A DNA stretch of 64,000 nucleotides from Cupriavidus laharis (GCF_914271435.1 NZ_CAJZAI010000003.1:186001-250000); one strand, 5' to 3'; numbered from the stretch's first letter, positions 24,870-34,894 are shown. Numbers and translations are program-made. The notes: generated by a model not told the origin, from the sequence alone.

Positions 24870-27644
24870 CTACCAGGACCAGCGCACGCCCACGTTGCCG
24901 AACCATGCGCTGCGCGGCACGCTGTCCAGGCTGGTCAGGTAGCCGACGGTGCCATAGACGCTGCCGCGCGGGCCGGCCTTGCCGGCGAGTCCGGCCTCGA
25001 AACGCGCGGCGGTATAAGCCTGGCTGGTGGGAATGGCGGTGGTCGCCGCAAAAACAGTCTGGTCGGTCGCGCCGAAGGCATGCAGCACGTCCATGCGCAA
25101 CCACGGTTGCCAGCGTACCCCATGTTCCTCCAGTACCTTCTGCAGCCGTACGCCGGCACGCGCCAGCGTGCTGTCGGCAGTGTGGAAGGACACCGTGCTG
25201 ACCTGGTCCTGCAAGTCATTGACGGACAGGTGCTGCCATGCGAGCTGCAATTGCGGCTCCAGCGTCACCGTGGGCGATAGGTGCAGCGGCACGCCAGCCT
25301 CGGCCGACAGCGCCAGCGCGGTGCCGTGCGTCGTGGCGCCCGTTCCGGTGTAGGTGCGCGGATCGACGGTCAGCGTACTGACTTGCGCCACCGTATCGGT
25401 GTACCAGTTGCCCGGCCCGATATGGCTCCAGTATGCGCCCACGCTATATGCGGTGATATCGAGCTTGCCAGCCGCGTACCCCGGAAAGCCGAGCGCGAAC
25501 CCGGCGATGTCACCTGCCGCGCGTGCATAGCCAACATAGGCGCCAAAATGGTCCCGATGGTCATTCGGACCGTTCCCGCCCATGGCGTACAGGTCCTGGC
25601 CGACCTGCAGTCCCGCCAGGGTGCCGCTGAAATCAGGGTGAACCTCACCACCCTGCGACTGGTGGCCATGGCTGCCCCACGCGCGCGCCCAGGCGGCACC
25701 AAGGGCGCCGCGTTCCGCGAGGAGTCCCTGCTCGCCCTGGCGCTCGTGGAACGTGGCAATCTGGTCGGTGGCCAGCTGGCGAGCCACGCCGGCAATGGCG
25801 GCATAGACGGGCACCGCCGGCCGGTAGAGCGGCACCGGCGGGGCGTCCGCAGCAGGGGCCGGCGGCAGGGCCGGACTGCCCGCCGCCGCTTGCGGCGACA
25901 GTTCGGACTGGGGCGAGGCAGGCGTGGGCGACAGCGCTCGAGCGGGAGCCAGGCTCGAACGCAGAAACCAGCTTTCGTTCGTGCCCCGGCTGACGCCGCC
26001 ACGGTACAGCACATAGACGTATGCGCCGGCCTGGATCTGGCCACCCGCGAGCCGGAACGCCAAAGGCGCCGACGTGCCGCCGTCCGTCACCAGCACCAGG
26101 GGGATGCCATCCGCAAGGGTCAAGCCGCCGCTGCCGCCGGCATTGGCCAGCCCGATCGTGGTGCTCCCGCCGACCGCGCCGTGCGCCACGCCGAGCTGGT
26201 CCGACGGCGAATTGTCCGTGCCCAGCACGCTGCGCAGCAGCAGTTGCCCGCCGTTGCCGGTGTAGTGGCCGACGATGTGCAAGCGGCTCACGGCCGGCGT
26301 GGCACCGGTGGTCAGGTCGATAATGCCGGCATTGCTGACGGCGACCAGTTGCCCCGCGGCCGCCGCGAGGATGGCGGCGCTGCCGCCGGGACCGATCTGC
26401 AGAGTGCTGGTACTGTCGATCTCGGCGGTGCCGGCCGTTGGCGCCGTGACGGCAAGCGGTTGCCGCAGCGCCAGGGCGGCAGGGGCCTGGAGCGCGGGAT
26501 TGCCCAGCACCAGGTCGCTATCGAGCACGAGCGTGCTGTGGTTGGTCAGGTTCACCGTCTCAAAACCGACCAGGCGGCCCACGCCGGAAAGCCGGCTCCG
26601 TTCGAGCGTCAGGCTGTCCGCGCCGCTGCCGCCATCGAGGCGGGTCAGGCCCGCGAGGTTGGCATCCGCAAGCCCGCTGAGCGTGGCGGTATCGTCGCCG
26701 TCGCCAAGCGCGATGGTGCCGTTCACCTGTCCGCCTGTGATGCCAACGGTGTCTTGGCCCGGACCCATGTCCACGTCGCCGACCTGCCCGCCGGACATCT
26801 CGAACCGGTCGTTGCCCTCGCGCAGCACGATCGCGCCGCTGATGGTGCCGCCCAGCATGTGGACGGCGTCATCGCCGACGTCGAGATCAATTGCCCGGAA
26901 GCCGCCCGAAATCATGCCGCGGTTGGTGATGTCGACCGTCGCCCCCGTCGCGCCGATGGCGTTGCCGCCCAGCGATTCGATGGTGCCGGTGTTGTCGATC
27001 GAGCTGGGGTTGTTGTTGATGATGACGCTGGTGGCGTTCGAGCGGATCAGCCCGGCGTTATTCAGGGTAAGGCCCTCGTTGGCGAAGATCGCGTTGGATT
27101 GTTCACTCAGGATGCGCCCGCCGGCCGCATTGCCGACGATCAGCGCCGTGCCGCCCTGAAGTCCGATGCTGTCTGCGCCGCTTGCGTGGATCGTCCCGCT
27201 GTTTTGCACGGTAGCCGGTGCGTTGTCATTGGCGTCCATGAACACCGCAGGTGCGTCCATGCCGGTGCTGAGGACCGCCCCTGAATTCCTGAGCGTATTG
27301 CCGCTGCCCTGGGCCAGCACGGCCGGTGCATGGCCGCCGGTGGCGCGGACGGTGCCGCCGTTCTCCACCAGGCTCTGCTCCCGGATGACCACGGCACTAC
27401 CGCCCGCGACTGCGAGTTCGGCCCCAGGCTCGATGACCACCGTGACATTGCCGCTGCCGGGCTGGCTGACGATGGCACTGGTGGCCGGATTTGGGGCTTT
27501 CGGCGTACAGGTTGCGGTCTGCCCGCTGGCTGGCGCGGTGAGGTCGCAGGCGGCCAGCGCCACGGTCGGGCGGAACCAGAGCGCCATCGCGAGTATGGCG
27601 GCAGGCAGTGCAGGCGAGGGCGTGCGGATTGTTCTGTGGGGCAT
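24870..27644 (-). CDS. Autotransporter (type V secretion) adhesin-like protein
   Basis: 924 residues. Signal peptide about 1-31 (ending ALA before ACD), a passenger of about 560 residues built of repeated beta-helix rungs (for example NNAGLIRSN, IDNTGTIESLGG, DVGDDAVHMLGGT, ALGDGDDTATLSG), a Pro/Ala-rich linker (about 550-600), and a C-terminal autotransporter beta-barrel from about 650 ending in an aromatic residue (VRWSW) as outer-membrane proteins do. A GTG 24 bases upstream is an alternative start. The passenger would be displayed on the cell surface; no catalytic triad is visible, so adhesion is the default guess. Confidence 0.85.
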   Translation of the reverse strand: MPHRTIRTPSPALPAAILAMALWFRPTVALAACDLTAPASGQTATCTPKAPNPATSAIVSQPGSGNVTVVIEPGAELAVAGGSAVVIREQSLVENGGTVRATGGHAPAVLAQGSGNTLRNSGAVLSTGMDAPAVFMDANDNAPATVQNSGTIHASGADSIGLQGGTALIVGNAAGGRILSEQSNAIFANEGLTLNNAGLIRSNATSVIINNNPSSIDNTGTIESLGGNAIGATGATVDITNRGMISGGFRAIDLDVGDDAVHMLGGTISGAIVLREGNDRFEMSGGQVGDVDMGPGQDTVGITGGQVNGTIALGDGDDTATLSGLADANLAGLTRLDGGSGADSLTLERSRLSGVGRLVGFETVNLTNHSTLVLDSDLVLGNPALQAPAALALRQPLAVTAPTAGTAEIDSTSTLQIGPGGSAAILAAAAGQLVAVSNAGIIDLTTGATPAVSRLHIVGHYTGNGGQLLLRSVLGTDNSPSDQLGVAHGAVGGSTTIGLANAGGSGGLTLADGIPLVLVTDGGTSAPLAFRLAGGQIQAGAYVYVLYRGGVSRGTNESWFLRSSLAPARALSPTPASPQSELSPQAAAGSPALPPAPAADAPPVPLYRPAVPVYAAIAGVARQLATDQIATFHERQGEQGLLAERGALGAAWARAWGSHGHQSQGGEVHPDFSGTLAGLQVGQDLYAMGGNGPNDHRDHFGAYVGYARAAGDIAGFALGFPGYAAGKLDITAYSVGAYWSHIGPGNWYTDTVAQVSTLTVDPRTYTGTGATTHGTALALSAEAGVPLHLSPTVTLEPQLQLAWQHLSVNDLQDQVSTVSFHTADSTLARAGVRLQKVLEEHGVRWQPWLRMDVLHAFGATDQTVFAATTAIPTSQAYTAARFEAGLAGKAGPRGSVYGTVGYLTSLDSVPRSAWFGNVGVRWSW

Positions 27645-27764
27645 GGCGTCCCGGGCGGCCCGGCGCACGTTGGCGCGCTTGTCACAGGAACAATAGATGC
27701 CGCTGCCGCGATGGCAAGGACCATCTTCGCGGCGCGAGATGCCCTGATCCGCCTGCGATTGCCG

Positions 27765-28118
27765 TCAGCGACGCTTCAGTTCGCCCAGGTAATAGTTGAT
27801 CTCGGCCAGCAGCGTGGTGTGGAAGGTCTCGGGCAATTGCCGGTCGTCGGTGAGGCACAGCAGATCATCGACACGCTTGCGGAAGGCGCTTTCCACGCTG
27901 TCGCGGCGATCCGCCGGCATGCCGGCGCACAGCGCGGCCAGGAACTCGCGCAGCACCAGCAGGCGCGCGCCGTACTGCACCATGGCGTCGCCCTGGGTCT
28001 TGAGGCTGCGCGAAAGCTGATCGGGAACGGCGCCCGGTGCGGTTGCCTCCCGGGTCGGCACCGCGGCGTTTTCCGTGCAAGCCTGCGGTTTGCCGGTCAG
28101 CATGGATTTCCTGAACAT
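27765..28118 (-). CDS. Hypothetical protein
   Basis: 117 residues, not recognised. The C-terminal two-thirds is predicted helical (MVQYGARLLVLREFLAALC, then VDDLLCLTDDRQLPETFHTTLLAEINYYLGELKRR). No signal peptide or membrane helix. It lies 120 bases upstream of the autotransporter in the same direction, so it may be cotranscribed with it. Confidence 0.55.
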   Translation of the reverse strand: MFRKSMLTGKPQACTENAAVPTREATAPGAVPDQLSRSLKTQGDAMVQYGARLLVLREFLAALCAGMPADRRDSVESAFRKRVDDLLCLTDDRQLPETFHTTLLAEINYYLGELKRR

Positions 28119-28421
28119 GGCGGGCCTCCGTGAGAGCTACTGGCGCCTGGCGCGCCGGGGCGGGCGGCAGTTATGTGCATCTTGATGGCCTCGACAATGC
28201 CAGACTGTTCGCTAGCGGACACTCAAAATCCCGGTGCGCAAGACCGTGGTTTGCGGCGCATCAACGATCATGGCGACGGCCATCACATCCGGCGGCCGGC
28301 TGCCGTTAAGGCCGGAAAAACCGCGCTGCGCAATTCCAGCCAAAGCGCGCACCGCGCCCGCACAGGCATGCTGGCCGGGAGGATCGGGGGCTTCACCAGC
28401 CGGCAAATCGAGTTTCCAGCA
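28119..28421. other. Intergenic region upstream of the chemoreceptor
   Basis: A 303-base divergent region between the leftward hypothetical gene and the chemoreceptor. An open frame continues upstream of the chemoreceptor start but has no protein-like character. I see no clear operator, repeat or RNA here. Confidence 0.4.
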
Positions 28422-30152
28422 ATGAGTCAGTTCATCCATACGATCAAGTTCAGGATCCTCCTGGTGTTCGGCGTCTGTATCGCGCTGATGCTGGGGATCG
28501 GCCTGTTTGCCCTGCAGACCATCTCCAGCCTGAACCAGAACATGCGCAACGCGTACGAGCAGAACACCGTGGCCATCGGCGAACTGGCGGAGGTACGCGT
28601 GGCGCAGCTCCACATCCGCCGGCTGCTGTGGAAGATCCGCGCGACTTCCGAGGGCACGGCCAGCGAGGACATGGCACTGGTCCAGCAGTACCGCGCGAAA
28701 ATGCAGAAGGGCTGGCAGGCCTACTATCCTGCGCGGGCGACGTCCGCCAGCGAGCGTAGCGTGGCCGATGCGCTCGACGCCGCGCTTGCCCGCTTTGCGG
28801 ACCTTGTCGCGCAGGAGGTGCATCTGCTGGAAGCCGGTGACCGTGCCGCGGCTGCCCGGCTGCAGGACAGCGAGCTGGGTGCGGCCGGCGACAAGGTCGG
28901 CGAGCTGATTACACGCGGCGTGGAAGCCAACCTTGCACAGGCCGGCAACTACAACCGCAGCAGTCTTGCGCGGGCGCATGCCGCGTTATGGACGACTGCG
29001 GCGCTGATCGCGCTCGGCCTGCTGGTATCGCTGGCGGCGTCGCACCATCTCCAGCGAACCATCACGCGGCAGCTGCGCCGCTCTGTGGAGATCGCCGACG
29101 AGATTGCCGCGGGTCGCCTCGACCAGCAGATCGAAACCCGCTCGCGCGACGAGTTCGGGATGCTGCTGGACGCCATGGCGCGCATGAGCCGCCAGCTCGC
29201 GCAGACGGTGCGCGGCATCCAGGTATCGAGCGAAGCCGTGCGTGTGGCGTCGCGCGAGATCGCCAGCGGCAATATGGACCTGTCGGCGCGCACGGAGCAG
29301 CAGGCGGCCTCGCTGCAGGAAACCGCGGCCAGCATGACGGAGATTTCGCAGACCGTCCGGATGAATGCCGACAACGCGGCCCAGGCCAATACGCTGGCAG
29401 GCAACGCCAGGGACCTGGCGGATGCCGGCAACGCGGCGGTGCAGGCCATGGTGCAGACCATGGCCCGGATCAGCGGCAGTTCGGAACGGATATCGGACAT
29501 CACCACCCTGATCGAGGGCATCGCCTTCCAGACCAATATCCTTGCGCTGAATGCGGCGGTCGAGGCGGCGCGTGCGGGCGAGCAGGGGCGCGGATTCGCC
29601 GTGGTGGCGGGCGAGGTGCGCGCCCTGGCACAGCGTTCGTCGGCCGCGGCCAAGGAGATCAAGGAACTGATCGAATCCTCTGCGGGCATGGTCCAGGACG
29701 GGTCGCGGCAGGCCGGGGAAGTCGGCCAGACCATGGGGCAGGTGATCCGCGCCATCCAGCAGGTGTCGGACATCATGGGCGAGATTTCCGTGGCCTCGGG
29801 CGAGCAGAGCCAAGGCGTGGAGCAGGTGCACGTGGCCATCAGCCAGATCGACTCGGGTACCCAGCAGAATGCCGCGCTTGTCGAACAGTCCGCGGCGGCT
29901 GCGCAGTCGCTGGAAGAACAGGCCCATGCCATGGCCGATGCCGTCTCCGTATTCCGGCTCGCCGGGACGGGCGGGACAGGCGGCACAGGTGGGAGCCATG
30001 TGCCGCGCGTGTCGCCAGCGTCCGCCAGGCGCGGGGCAGGCGTGACCCGGGGCAATGTGCAGGCCGTGGCGCGGCCGGCGGCCGTCGAGCCTCGACCGGC
30101 CCGGTCCGAGGGGGCCGGCCATGATGCCGGCGATGACTGGCAGGCTTTCTGA
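28422..30152 (+). CDS. Methyl-accepting chemotaxis protein
   Basis: 576 residues. Helix 1 (about 8-30), a periplasmic four-helix-bundle sensor of about 160 residues, helix 2 (about 190-212), HAMP (about 213-265), and a cytoplasmic signalling domain with the invariant hairpin tip region [28 protein letters not shown]. The C-terminus ends DDWQAF, an xWxxF-type pentapeptide that in other receptors tethers CheR. The start is the ATG that places [11 protein letters not shown] before helix 1. It passes ligand signals to CheW/CheA; no other chemotaxis gene is nearby, and the ligand is unknown. Confidence 0.93.
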   Translation: MSQFIHTIKFRILLVFGVCIALMLGIGLFALQTISSLNQNMRNAYEQNTVAIGELAEVRVAQLHIRRLLWKIRATSEGTASEDMALVQQYRAKMQKGWQAYYPARATSASERSVADALDAALARFADLVAQEVHLLEAGDRAAAARLQDSELGAAGDKVGELITRGVEANLAQAGNYNRSSLARAHAALWTTAALIALGLLVSLAASHHLQRTITRQLRRSVEIADEIAAGRLDQQIETRSRDEFGMLLDAMARMSRQLAQTVRGIQVSSEAVRVASREIASGNMDLSARTEQQAASLQETAASMTEISQTVRMNADNAAQANTLAGNARDLADAGNAAVQAMVQTMARISGSSERISDITTLIEGIAFQTNILALNAAVEAARAGEQGRGFAVVAGEVRALAQRSSAAAKEIKELIESSAGMVQDGSRQAGEVGQTMGQVIRAIQQVSDIMGEISVASGEQSQGVEQVHVAISQIDSGTQQNAALVEQSAAAAQSLEEQAHAMADAVSVFRLAGTGGTGGTGGSHVPRVSPASARRGAGVTRGNVQAVARPAAVEPRPARSEGAGHDAGDDWQAF

Positions 30153-30288
30153 GCCTCCGGTCGTGACCAGGGAATGCCGTGACAAACGTGCAAACACGGC
30201 AAGGCAGCAGCAACTATTCGAGGCTTTGCAGCAGCGGCGGATCCCTAGAATTTCACTCGTGGCATCTTGCTACACCCCCCGACTTCAC

Positions 30289-30314
30289 AGCCCTCCGCAC
30301 GGAGGGCTTTTTTT
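30289..30314 (+). terminator. Rho-independent terminator
   Basis: agccctcc - gcac - ggagggct followed by seven T residues, about 135 bases after the chemoreceptor stop. A textbook intrinsic terminator on the plus strand. Confidence 0.9.
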
Positions 30315-30384
30315 CGCCCCGCCTCGGCTTCTGCAAGGCGTACCTCCCGGGCGTTCCAGCAGCGGGCCCGGTGAGTATCCGAAT

Positions 30385-30402
30385 TGTTCCAAAAATGGAA
30401 CA
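30385..30402. promoter_or_regulatory. Inverted repeat upstream of pagL
   Basis: tgttcc-aaaaat-ggaaca is a perfect 6-bp inverted repeat with a 6-base A/T spacer, about 130 bases upstream of the PagL start. It may be an operator. It is the reverse polarity of the GGAAC-N5-GTTCC sites near xsc, so it is not the same element. Confidence 0.4.
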
Positions 30403-30530
30403 CAGTGTGCAATCCATGTGACTTTTGGCGGTGCGGCGAACGCTGCATAATGCCGCGCCAGAGCCGGTGCGTTCGCGCTCCCCGGAGCCGCGGTTGCCGT
30501 GCTCCCCGTGTCCCGTTCTGCCACACTGCC

Positions 30531-31121
30531 ATGCCTAGCCTTCTCCTGCCTTGCCTCCCTTCCAGCCGCGGCATACGCCGTTTTGCGCTGGCTGCCATTG
30601 CCGCGTCCGGTGCGTTGATCAGCAGCCTTTCGCATGCCGAGCCATGGTTTGAACCGGTGCGTCTGGGTGTGGCGGCAGGGGCCGGCAACGATGCCGCCAT
30701 GGCGCGGCTGGAAGCCCGCTGGGACCTGAAGCGCGACCTGTGGGCCACGTCGTCGCAATCCCTACGCTTGCGCCTGGGATTCGAGGCGTCGGCAGGTGTC
30801 TGGAATCCACATGGCAGCGGCGGCAATGCGCTGGGCGATCTTGGCCTGACGCCGATCCTGCGCCTGCAGGGCGCGGGCCCCAGCGGCGTCTTCGTTGAAG
30901 CTGGCGTCGGCGTCCATGTGCTGTCGCGCACGCGCATCTCGGATGACAAGGTCTTTTCTACTGCGTTCCAGTTCGGCGACCGCGTGGCCGTCGGCTACCG
31001 CTTCGGCGACGCGCTGGACTCGGAACTTGCGCTGCGCCTGCAGCACTATTCGAACGCGGGCATCAAGGAGCCCAACCCGGGCATCAACTTCTTCCTGCTC
31101 CAGTACTCGGCTCGCTTCTGA
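30531..31121 (+). CDS. pagL: PagL-family lipid A 3-O-deacylase
   Basis: 196 residues: signal sequence (about 1-35, ending SLSHA) and an eight-stranded outer-membrane barrel ending in an aromatic residue. The catalytic His and Ser lie in the typical LQHYSNAGIKEPNPG block (His172, Ser174). The residue 12 after the Ser, Glu in the Pseudomonas enzyme, is Asn186 here; a Glu is present six residues after the Ser instead. If active it removes a 3-O-linked acyl chain from lipid A in the outer membrane. The ATG is chosen as the one directly before the signal peptide. Confidence 0.82.
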   Translation: MPSLLLPCLPSSRGIRRFALAAIAASGALISSLSHAEPWFEPVRLGVAAGAGNDAAMARLEARWDLKRDLWATSSQSLRLRLGFEASAGVWNPHGSGGNALGDLGLTPILRLQGAGPSGVFVEAGVGVHVLSRTRISDDKVFSTAFQFGDRVAVGYRFGDALDSELALRLQHYSNAGIKEPNPGINFFLLQYSARF

Positions 31122-31144
31122 GGCACGCCAGCAAGCATTGTCCA

Positions 31145-31174
31145 GGCATGGCAGCCGGTTGCCGCTGCCATGCC
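31145..31174 (+). terminator. 11-bp perfect hairpin after pagL
   Basis: ggcatggcagc and gctgccatgcc pair perfectly around an 8-base loop, 24 bases after the pagL stop. No T-run follows, so it is a possible but unproven terminator. Confidence 0.4.
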
Positions 31175-31247
31175 GGCTGCCTGTGCAGGTACGCATACCG
31201 ATTGCGCCGCGTAAAATGTGGCGCCGCCACCTGTCCAGGAGATCTCC

Positions 31248-31604
31248 ATGATGCTCGTCTTGTCTCGCCGAACCCGCGCAGCGATTGCGGCAGCGGGCCT
31301 GCTGCTGGCTGCCGGCACGGCGCTGGCCGCCGATCTCGAGATGCCACGGCCACGCGGCAAGGACGAAGCCCCGGGGGCGCCGGTGGCTTGCAGGAAAGCC
31401 GCGCAAGCGAAACTGCCGAATCCCGATCATTTCAAGTGGGATGGCAGCACATATCGCAAGGTTGCCGAAGATGCCTATAGCGTCGTGGGCGACGTCGAGT
31501 ATGTGGGAACCGACGGCGCGCAGCGCAAGGCCAAGATCCAGTGCGATGTGATCCGGGCGCCGGGCGACAGGTTTGTCGTTACCAAGGTCCGGCTGCCGGA
31601 ATAG
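31248..31604 (+). CDS. Small periplasmic hypothetical protein
   Basis: 118 residues with a signal peptide (about 1-31, ending LAAGTALAA) behind a strong AGGAGA site. The mature part has two cysteines (ACRKAAQ and IQCDVIR) that could form a disulfide, and a small beta-rich domain (VVGDVEYVGTDGAQRKAKIQ). Not assigned to a family. Independent gene between pagL and the DUF1579 gene. Confidence 0.7.
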   Translation: MMLVLSRRTRAAIAAAGLLLAAGTALAADLEMPRPRGKDEAPGAPVACRKAAQAKLPNPDHFKWDGSTYRKVAEDAYSVVGDVEYVGTDGAQRKAKIQCDVIRAPGDRFVVTKVRLPE

Positions 31605-31722
31605 GGGCACGGCGCCCAACGTCGGCTTCTTTGATGTGGACACTGTCCATCCTGTTTACTAGTGTATGTGTACGGCATCCACAAGTTTGGCTGCACACAC
31701 GGCCATCGACAGGAGGTAGTCC

Positions 31723-32205
31723 ATGAACACCGAGGCACTCAACGAACATCGCTGGCTGCAAAGGCTGGTGGGGGAGTGGATCGCGACGGGCGAGGCTCAG
31801 ATGAGCCCGGACCAGCCACCCGAGAAGTGGGAAATGCCCGAGCGGGTCAGCCGTGTGGGGGACCTCTGGGTGCAGTGCGTGAGCCAGGGTGAGATGCCGG
31901 GCTGCGGGTCGGCCACCACGGTGATGACCCTTGGCTACGACCCCGCGCGCAAGCACTTCGTCGGCACGTTCATCGGGTCGATGATGACGTACCTCTGGAC
32001 CTATGAGGGGGACCTGGATGCCAGCCGGCAGGAACTCGCGCTGCGCGCCGAAGGCCCGGACAACGCCGGCAGCGGCAAGATGGCGCAGTACCGCGACGTC
32101 ATCCGCTTCACGGACGACGACCACCGTACGCTGACCTCGTACATCCAGGGCGCGAACGGCGAGTGGACACAATTCATGAGCGCCAACTATCGGCGCGTAC
32201 GCTGA
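31723..32205 (+). CDS. DUF1579 family protein
   Basis: 160 residues, soluble, preceded by AGGAGG. DUF1579 features are visible: HRWLQRLVGEWIATGEA at the start and MTLGYDPARKHFVGTFIGSM in the middle, consistent with a lipocalin-like beta-barrel. The function of the family is unknown. Single gene by spacing. Confidence 0.8.
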   Translation: MNTEALNEHRWLQRLVGEWIATGEAQMSPDQPPEKWEMPERVSRVGDLWVQCVSQGEMPGCGSATTVMTLGYDPARKHFVGTFIGSMMTYLWTYEGDLDASRQELALRAEGPDNAGSGKMAQYRDVIRFTDDDHRTLTSYIQGANGEWTQFMSANYRRVR

Positions 32206-32463
32206 TGCCGAACCTGGTCATATTGGTTGCCTGATTCCGGCAGCCCGCCAGCCCATGGTTTGACTATCGTTATATAGGCATCTACATTGCGCTGCAGGAA
32301 CCATTCCCTGCTTCTGCTGGATGCCTTTGCCGCGCATCCGGGCGACCCGGTATCGCGGGCCTTGTGGTCGTGCTCGACGTTCGTCGAGCCGTTCAGGTCG
32401 AAGGCATCGGACCACGCCAGGTCCTGGCGACCGTTCGCACACGGATCCGCTCGCTCTATTCGG

Positions 32464-32802
32464 TCATGACGGGTGGCTGCCCCGGCGAGGGTTTGGCCGG
32501 GCGATGCCCCATGCATCCAGCAGCGGCTGGAAGCTTGGGCCGGCTTCGGCGTCTCGCGGAGGCACGCGGCGCGCGGGAGGCAATGCCCTGCCGGTCAGGC
32601 CGAACAGGCGCTCGGCCTGCGCAATGTCTTCGGCAGCCGGAAGGTGTTCAACCACGCCCATCTGGCGGGCGGATTTCAGCGCGCGCGTGAGTTCGGCGGC
32701 TGACAGCCTGCAGGCGCTGGCGAGATGATCGCGTCGCATGGGACCAGCATCCCGCAAGCAGGTGATCAGCGCGAGTACACATTCCCGGGTTGGTCGTTTC
32801 AT
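32464..32802 (-). CDS. Hypothetical winged-helix-like protein
   Basis: 112 residues beginning MKRPTRECVLALITC. The N-terminal 70 residues look like a small winged helix (MRRDHLASACRLSAAELTRALKSARQMGVVEHL), suggesting DNA or protein binding. The tail is proline-rich and not recognised. Start chosen where protein-like sequence begins; no strong ribosome site. The 258 bases between it and the DUF1579 gene hold nothing I can name. Confidence 0.5.
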   Translation of the reverse strand: MKRPTRECVLALITCLRDAGPMRRDHLASACRLSAAELTRALKSARQMGVVEHLPAAEDIAQAERLFGLTGRALPPARRVPPRDAEAGPSFQPLLDAWGIARPNPRRGSHPS

Positions 32803-33082
32803 GGTGGCTACGTCGGAAGAATCTGCCTCGCGGCGGAATCCTTCTATGGCCACGCCGCATCGGACTGCCCATTCTTCCGCAGCCCCAGCGCCTTGCCAAT
32901 CGGCTATCACAGTTGTTCACAATTGGCGGGTGGAACCGGGTGATACGCGCCACACGGACGGCGTGATGCGCGCCGACGATATGGCCGACGCGGCACTGGC
33001 CGGGTTCGGCCAGGGTGAGGTGGTCACCATTCCGCCGCTGCGGGACGTCGGCGACTGGACCGCCTGCGAAGCTGAACGCCGC

Positions 33083-33265
33083 TCAGTGGCGTGTGGGCGG
33101 ATTGCCCTGGGACGTGGTGCCTTGCGAGAGCAGAGTGCCGTGCTTGCGCCAGCGGCGTTCCTGGGCGCGCTGCACGTCTTCGGCGATCTCGTGCAGTTCG
33201 GCCAGGCGCGCTTCGAGTGCGTCGGGGTAGATGTCGTGGGGGCTGAACCTGAGGCGGAAGGGCAT
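33083..33265 (-). CDS. Small hypothetical protein
   Basis: 60 residues, MPFRLRFSPHDIYPDALEARL at the start (positively charged, then amphipathic helix). Not recognised. Coding is supported only by its soluble, helical composition; there is no clear ribosome site. Confidence 0.4.
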   Translation of the reverse strand: MPFRLRFSPHDIYPDALEARLAELHEIAEDVQRAQERRWRKHGTLLSQGTTSQGNPPTRH

Positions 33266-33648
33266 GATGTTGTCTGTCGTATTGGAAGGATGTATCGGCA
33301 GCGGTGCGGCCCGGCTTGAGCATTCGTCTCGTTGTCCGTCTCGCTAATGGAGCGGGGTGGGACCGGGGCCCGCACGCCTTGCTGGTTCCAGTATGGACAG
33401 CGCCGGAAGCCGCGCGCCAGGCGATCGTTGGCCGCTTGATCTGGCTCAACGCAATCCGCGCAATGACGCGTTGCGCATGTTCAGGCCCCGGCCGCGCGGT
33501 CCTCCGTTTGCGCTGCCCGCTGACACCGTTGTAGGACGAATGCGGACTGCCCGCACGGTTTCCCGCTTGCTACGCTCAATTTGCCGGTCCGGCCCCTCCA
33601 TTCCTGTTGCGGAACATGCCCGCATCCACACGAAGCAAGGAGATCATC
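33266..33648. other. Gene-free stretch before the entericidin gene
   Basis: 383 bases with no frame that resembles a protein on either strand and no repeat I can define. It presumably contains the promoter of the small lipoprotein gene at its right end. Confidence 0.4.
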
Positions 33649-33792
33649 ATGAGAAAGCTATTCGCGCTATTCGCCCTGGCGGGCATGCTGGTGATTACTG
33701 GGTGCAATACCATCTCCGGCGCCGGCAAGGACATCGAACGCGGTGGCGAAAAGGTGCAGGGGGCCGCGGAGAACACCAAGCAAAAAATGTAG
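33649..33792 (+). CDS. Entericidin-family small lipoprotein
   Basis: 47 residues behind AAGGAGATC. It has a lipoprotein signal with lipobox ITGC (Cys19) and the entericidin block NTISGAGKDIERGGEKVQ. Entericidin A/B-type peptides are envelope lipoproteins of stationary phase; the E. coli pair was proposed as a toxin/antidote system, but in most bacteria a single copy like this has no known toxin role. Monocistronic by context. Confidence 0.9.
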   Translation: MRKLFALFALAGMLVITGCNTISGAGKDIERGGEKVQGAAENTKQKM

Positions 33793-33883
33793 CCGCGCCG
33801 GCCGGGCGGCAAGCCGTCAACCCAGGGCCCCTTGTGGGCCTCTTGCCGTTTGTGGAGACAACATTGGGCAGGCGACGGACGGC

Positions 33884-34894
33884 TCACTGTGCTGTTGCCG
33901 GCTCCGGCGCCTCCAGCGCATTGTCGGCGCGATGCCGGCGCCAGCTTGCCGGGGGCAGGCCGAATTCGCGTTTGAAGGCCCGGCAGAATGCCGCTTCGGA
34001 GTCATAACCGGCGATGCCGGCCACTTCGCCGACGGACTGGCTGCCATTGCGCAAGGCCGTAGCCGCAATGCGCAGGCGCCAGTGTGCCAGGTACTGCATC
34101 GGCGGCTGGCCGAGCAGGTCGGTGAAGCGCTGGGCCAGCGCAGAGCGCGACAGGCCCACGTTGCTGGCCAGTTCATCGACCGTCCACGGATACGCCGGGC
34201 GCGCGTGCATGCGTGACAGCGCTCGGCCGACATAGCGGTCGCGCAGGGCGGCCAGCCAGCCGCGTTCGGTTTCGGGCATGCCGTCGATGCAACGCCGCAC
34301 TGCCTGCACGAACAGAAGTTCCGACAGCTTGGCCAGGACCGTGGCGCTGCCGGCCTTGGGAACGGCCGCTTCCGAGGTCGCGAAGGCCAGGGCCGATGCC
34401 AGCCACGCGGATTCGACGCCACCGTCCAGCCCGACCTTGAACAGGCGCGGCAGGGACGAGAGCAGGGGATTGCCGAGCATGTCGTCGAAGGCAAGGAAGC
34501 CGCACACCATGCGCGTGGGCGTGCCGGTCCCGCCATAGGACAGCCGCATGACCTCGCCCGGACTGCTCTCCATCATCCCCGCAACCAGTGGGCCCGCCGG
34601 GATCGGGCACAGGCGGAGATCGCTTCCGAGCACGTGGGGTTCGCCTTGCGGCACGACCAGCAGTTCGCCCGCATCGACGCGCAGCCCATGTTCGTCACCG
34701 TTGACCAGTCGGGCCCAGCAGCTGCCTTCCGTGATGAGATGGTAGGACACGACCGGGCCGGTGCCAGGCAGGAAGGCGGCACGCAGGCTGCTGTCGGCTT
34801 CAGAGATCACACACCACGGCGCCTTGAAATCGCCGTTGAGAAAGACAGCGCCGCTCAGTTGCACCGCGCGCAGGAGATCGGACAGAGCATCCAT
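33884..34894 (-). CDS. AraC-family transcriptional regulator
   Basis: 336 residues: an N-terminal cupin-type domain (about 1-180, AraC_binding/cupin_6) and a C-terminal pair of helix-turn-helix motifs (about 230-325, WTVDELASNVGLSRSALAQRF and VGEVAGIAGYDSEAAFCRAFKREFG). The ATG six bases after GGAGAAG is preferred over an in-frame GTG six bases upstream. Divergent from the acyl-CoA-dehydrogenase-like/flavin reductase operon with an inverted repeat between, so it probably controls it. Confidence 0.85.
   Translation of the reverse strand: MDALSDLLRAVQLSGAVFLNGDFKAPWCVISEADSSLRAAFLPGTGPVVSYHLITEGSCWARLVNGDEHGLRVDAGELLVVPQGEPHVLGSDLRLCPIPAGPLVAGMMESSPGEVMRLSYGGTGTPTRMVCGFLAFDDMLGNPLLSSLPRLFKVGLDGGVESAWLASALAFATSEAAVPKAGSATVLAKLSELLFVQAVRRCIDGMPETERGWLAALRDRYVGRALSRMHARPAYPWTVDELASNVGLSRSALAQRFTDLLGQPPMQYLAHWRLRIAATALRNGSQSVGEVAGIAGYDSEAAFCRAFKREFGLPPASWRRHRADNALEAPEPATAQ

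Noticed and set aside
30385-30402. Third IclR site of the xsc regulon
   Set aside because: Half-sites are in the opposite order (GTTCC...GGAAC) with a different spacer, and there is no matching promoter.
30384-30530. N-terminal extension of pagL
   Set aside because: Would start inside an inverted repeat and add Cys/Arg-rich sequence ahead of a clear signal peptide.
32206-32463. Possible gene between the DUF1579 and winged-helix genes
   Set aside because: Frames on both strands lack protein-like composition and a ribosome site.
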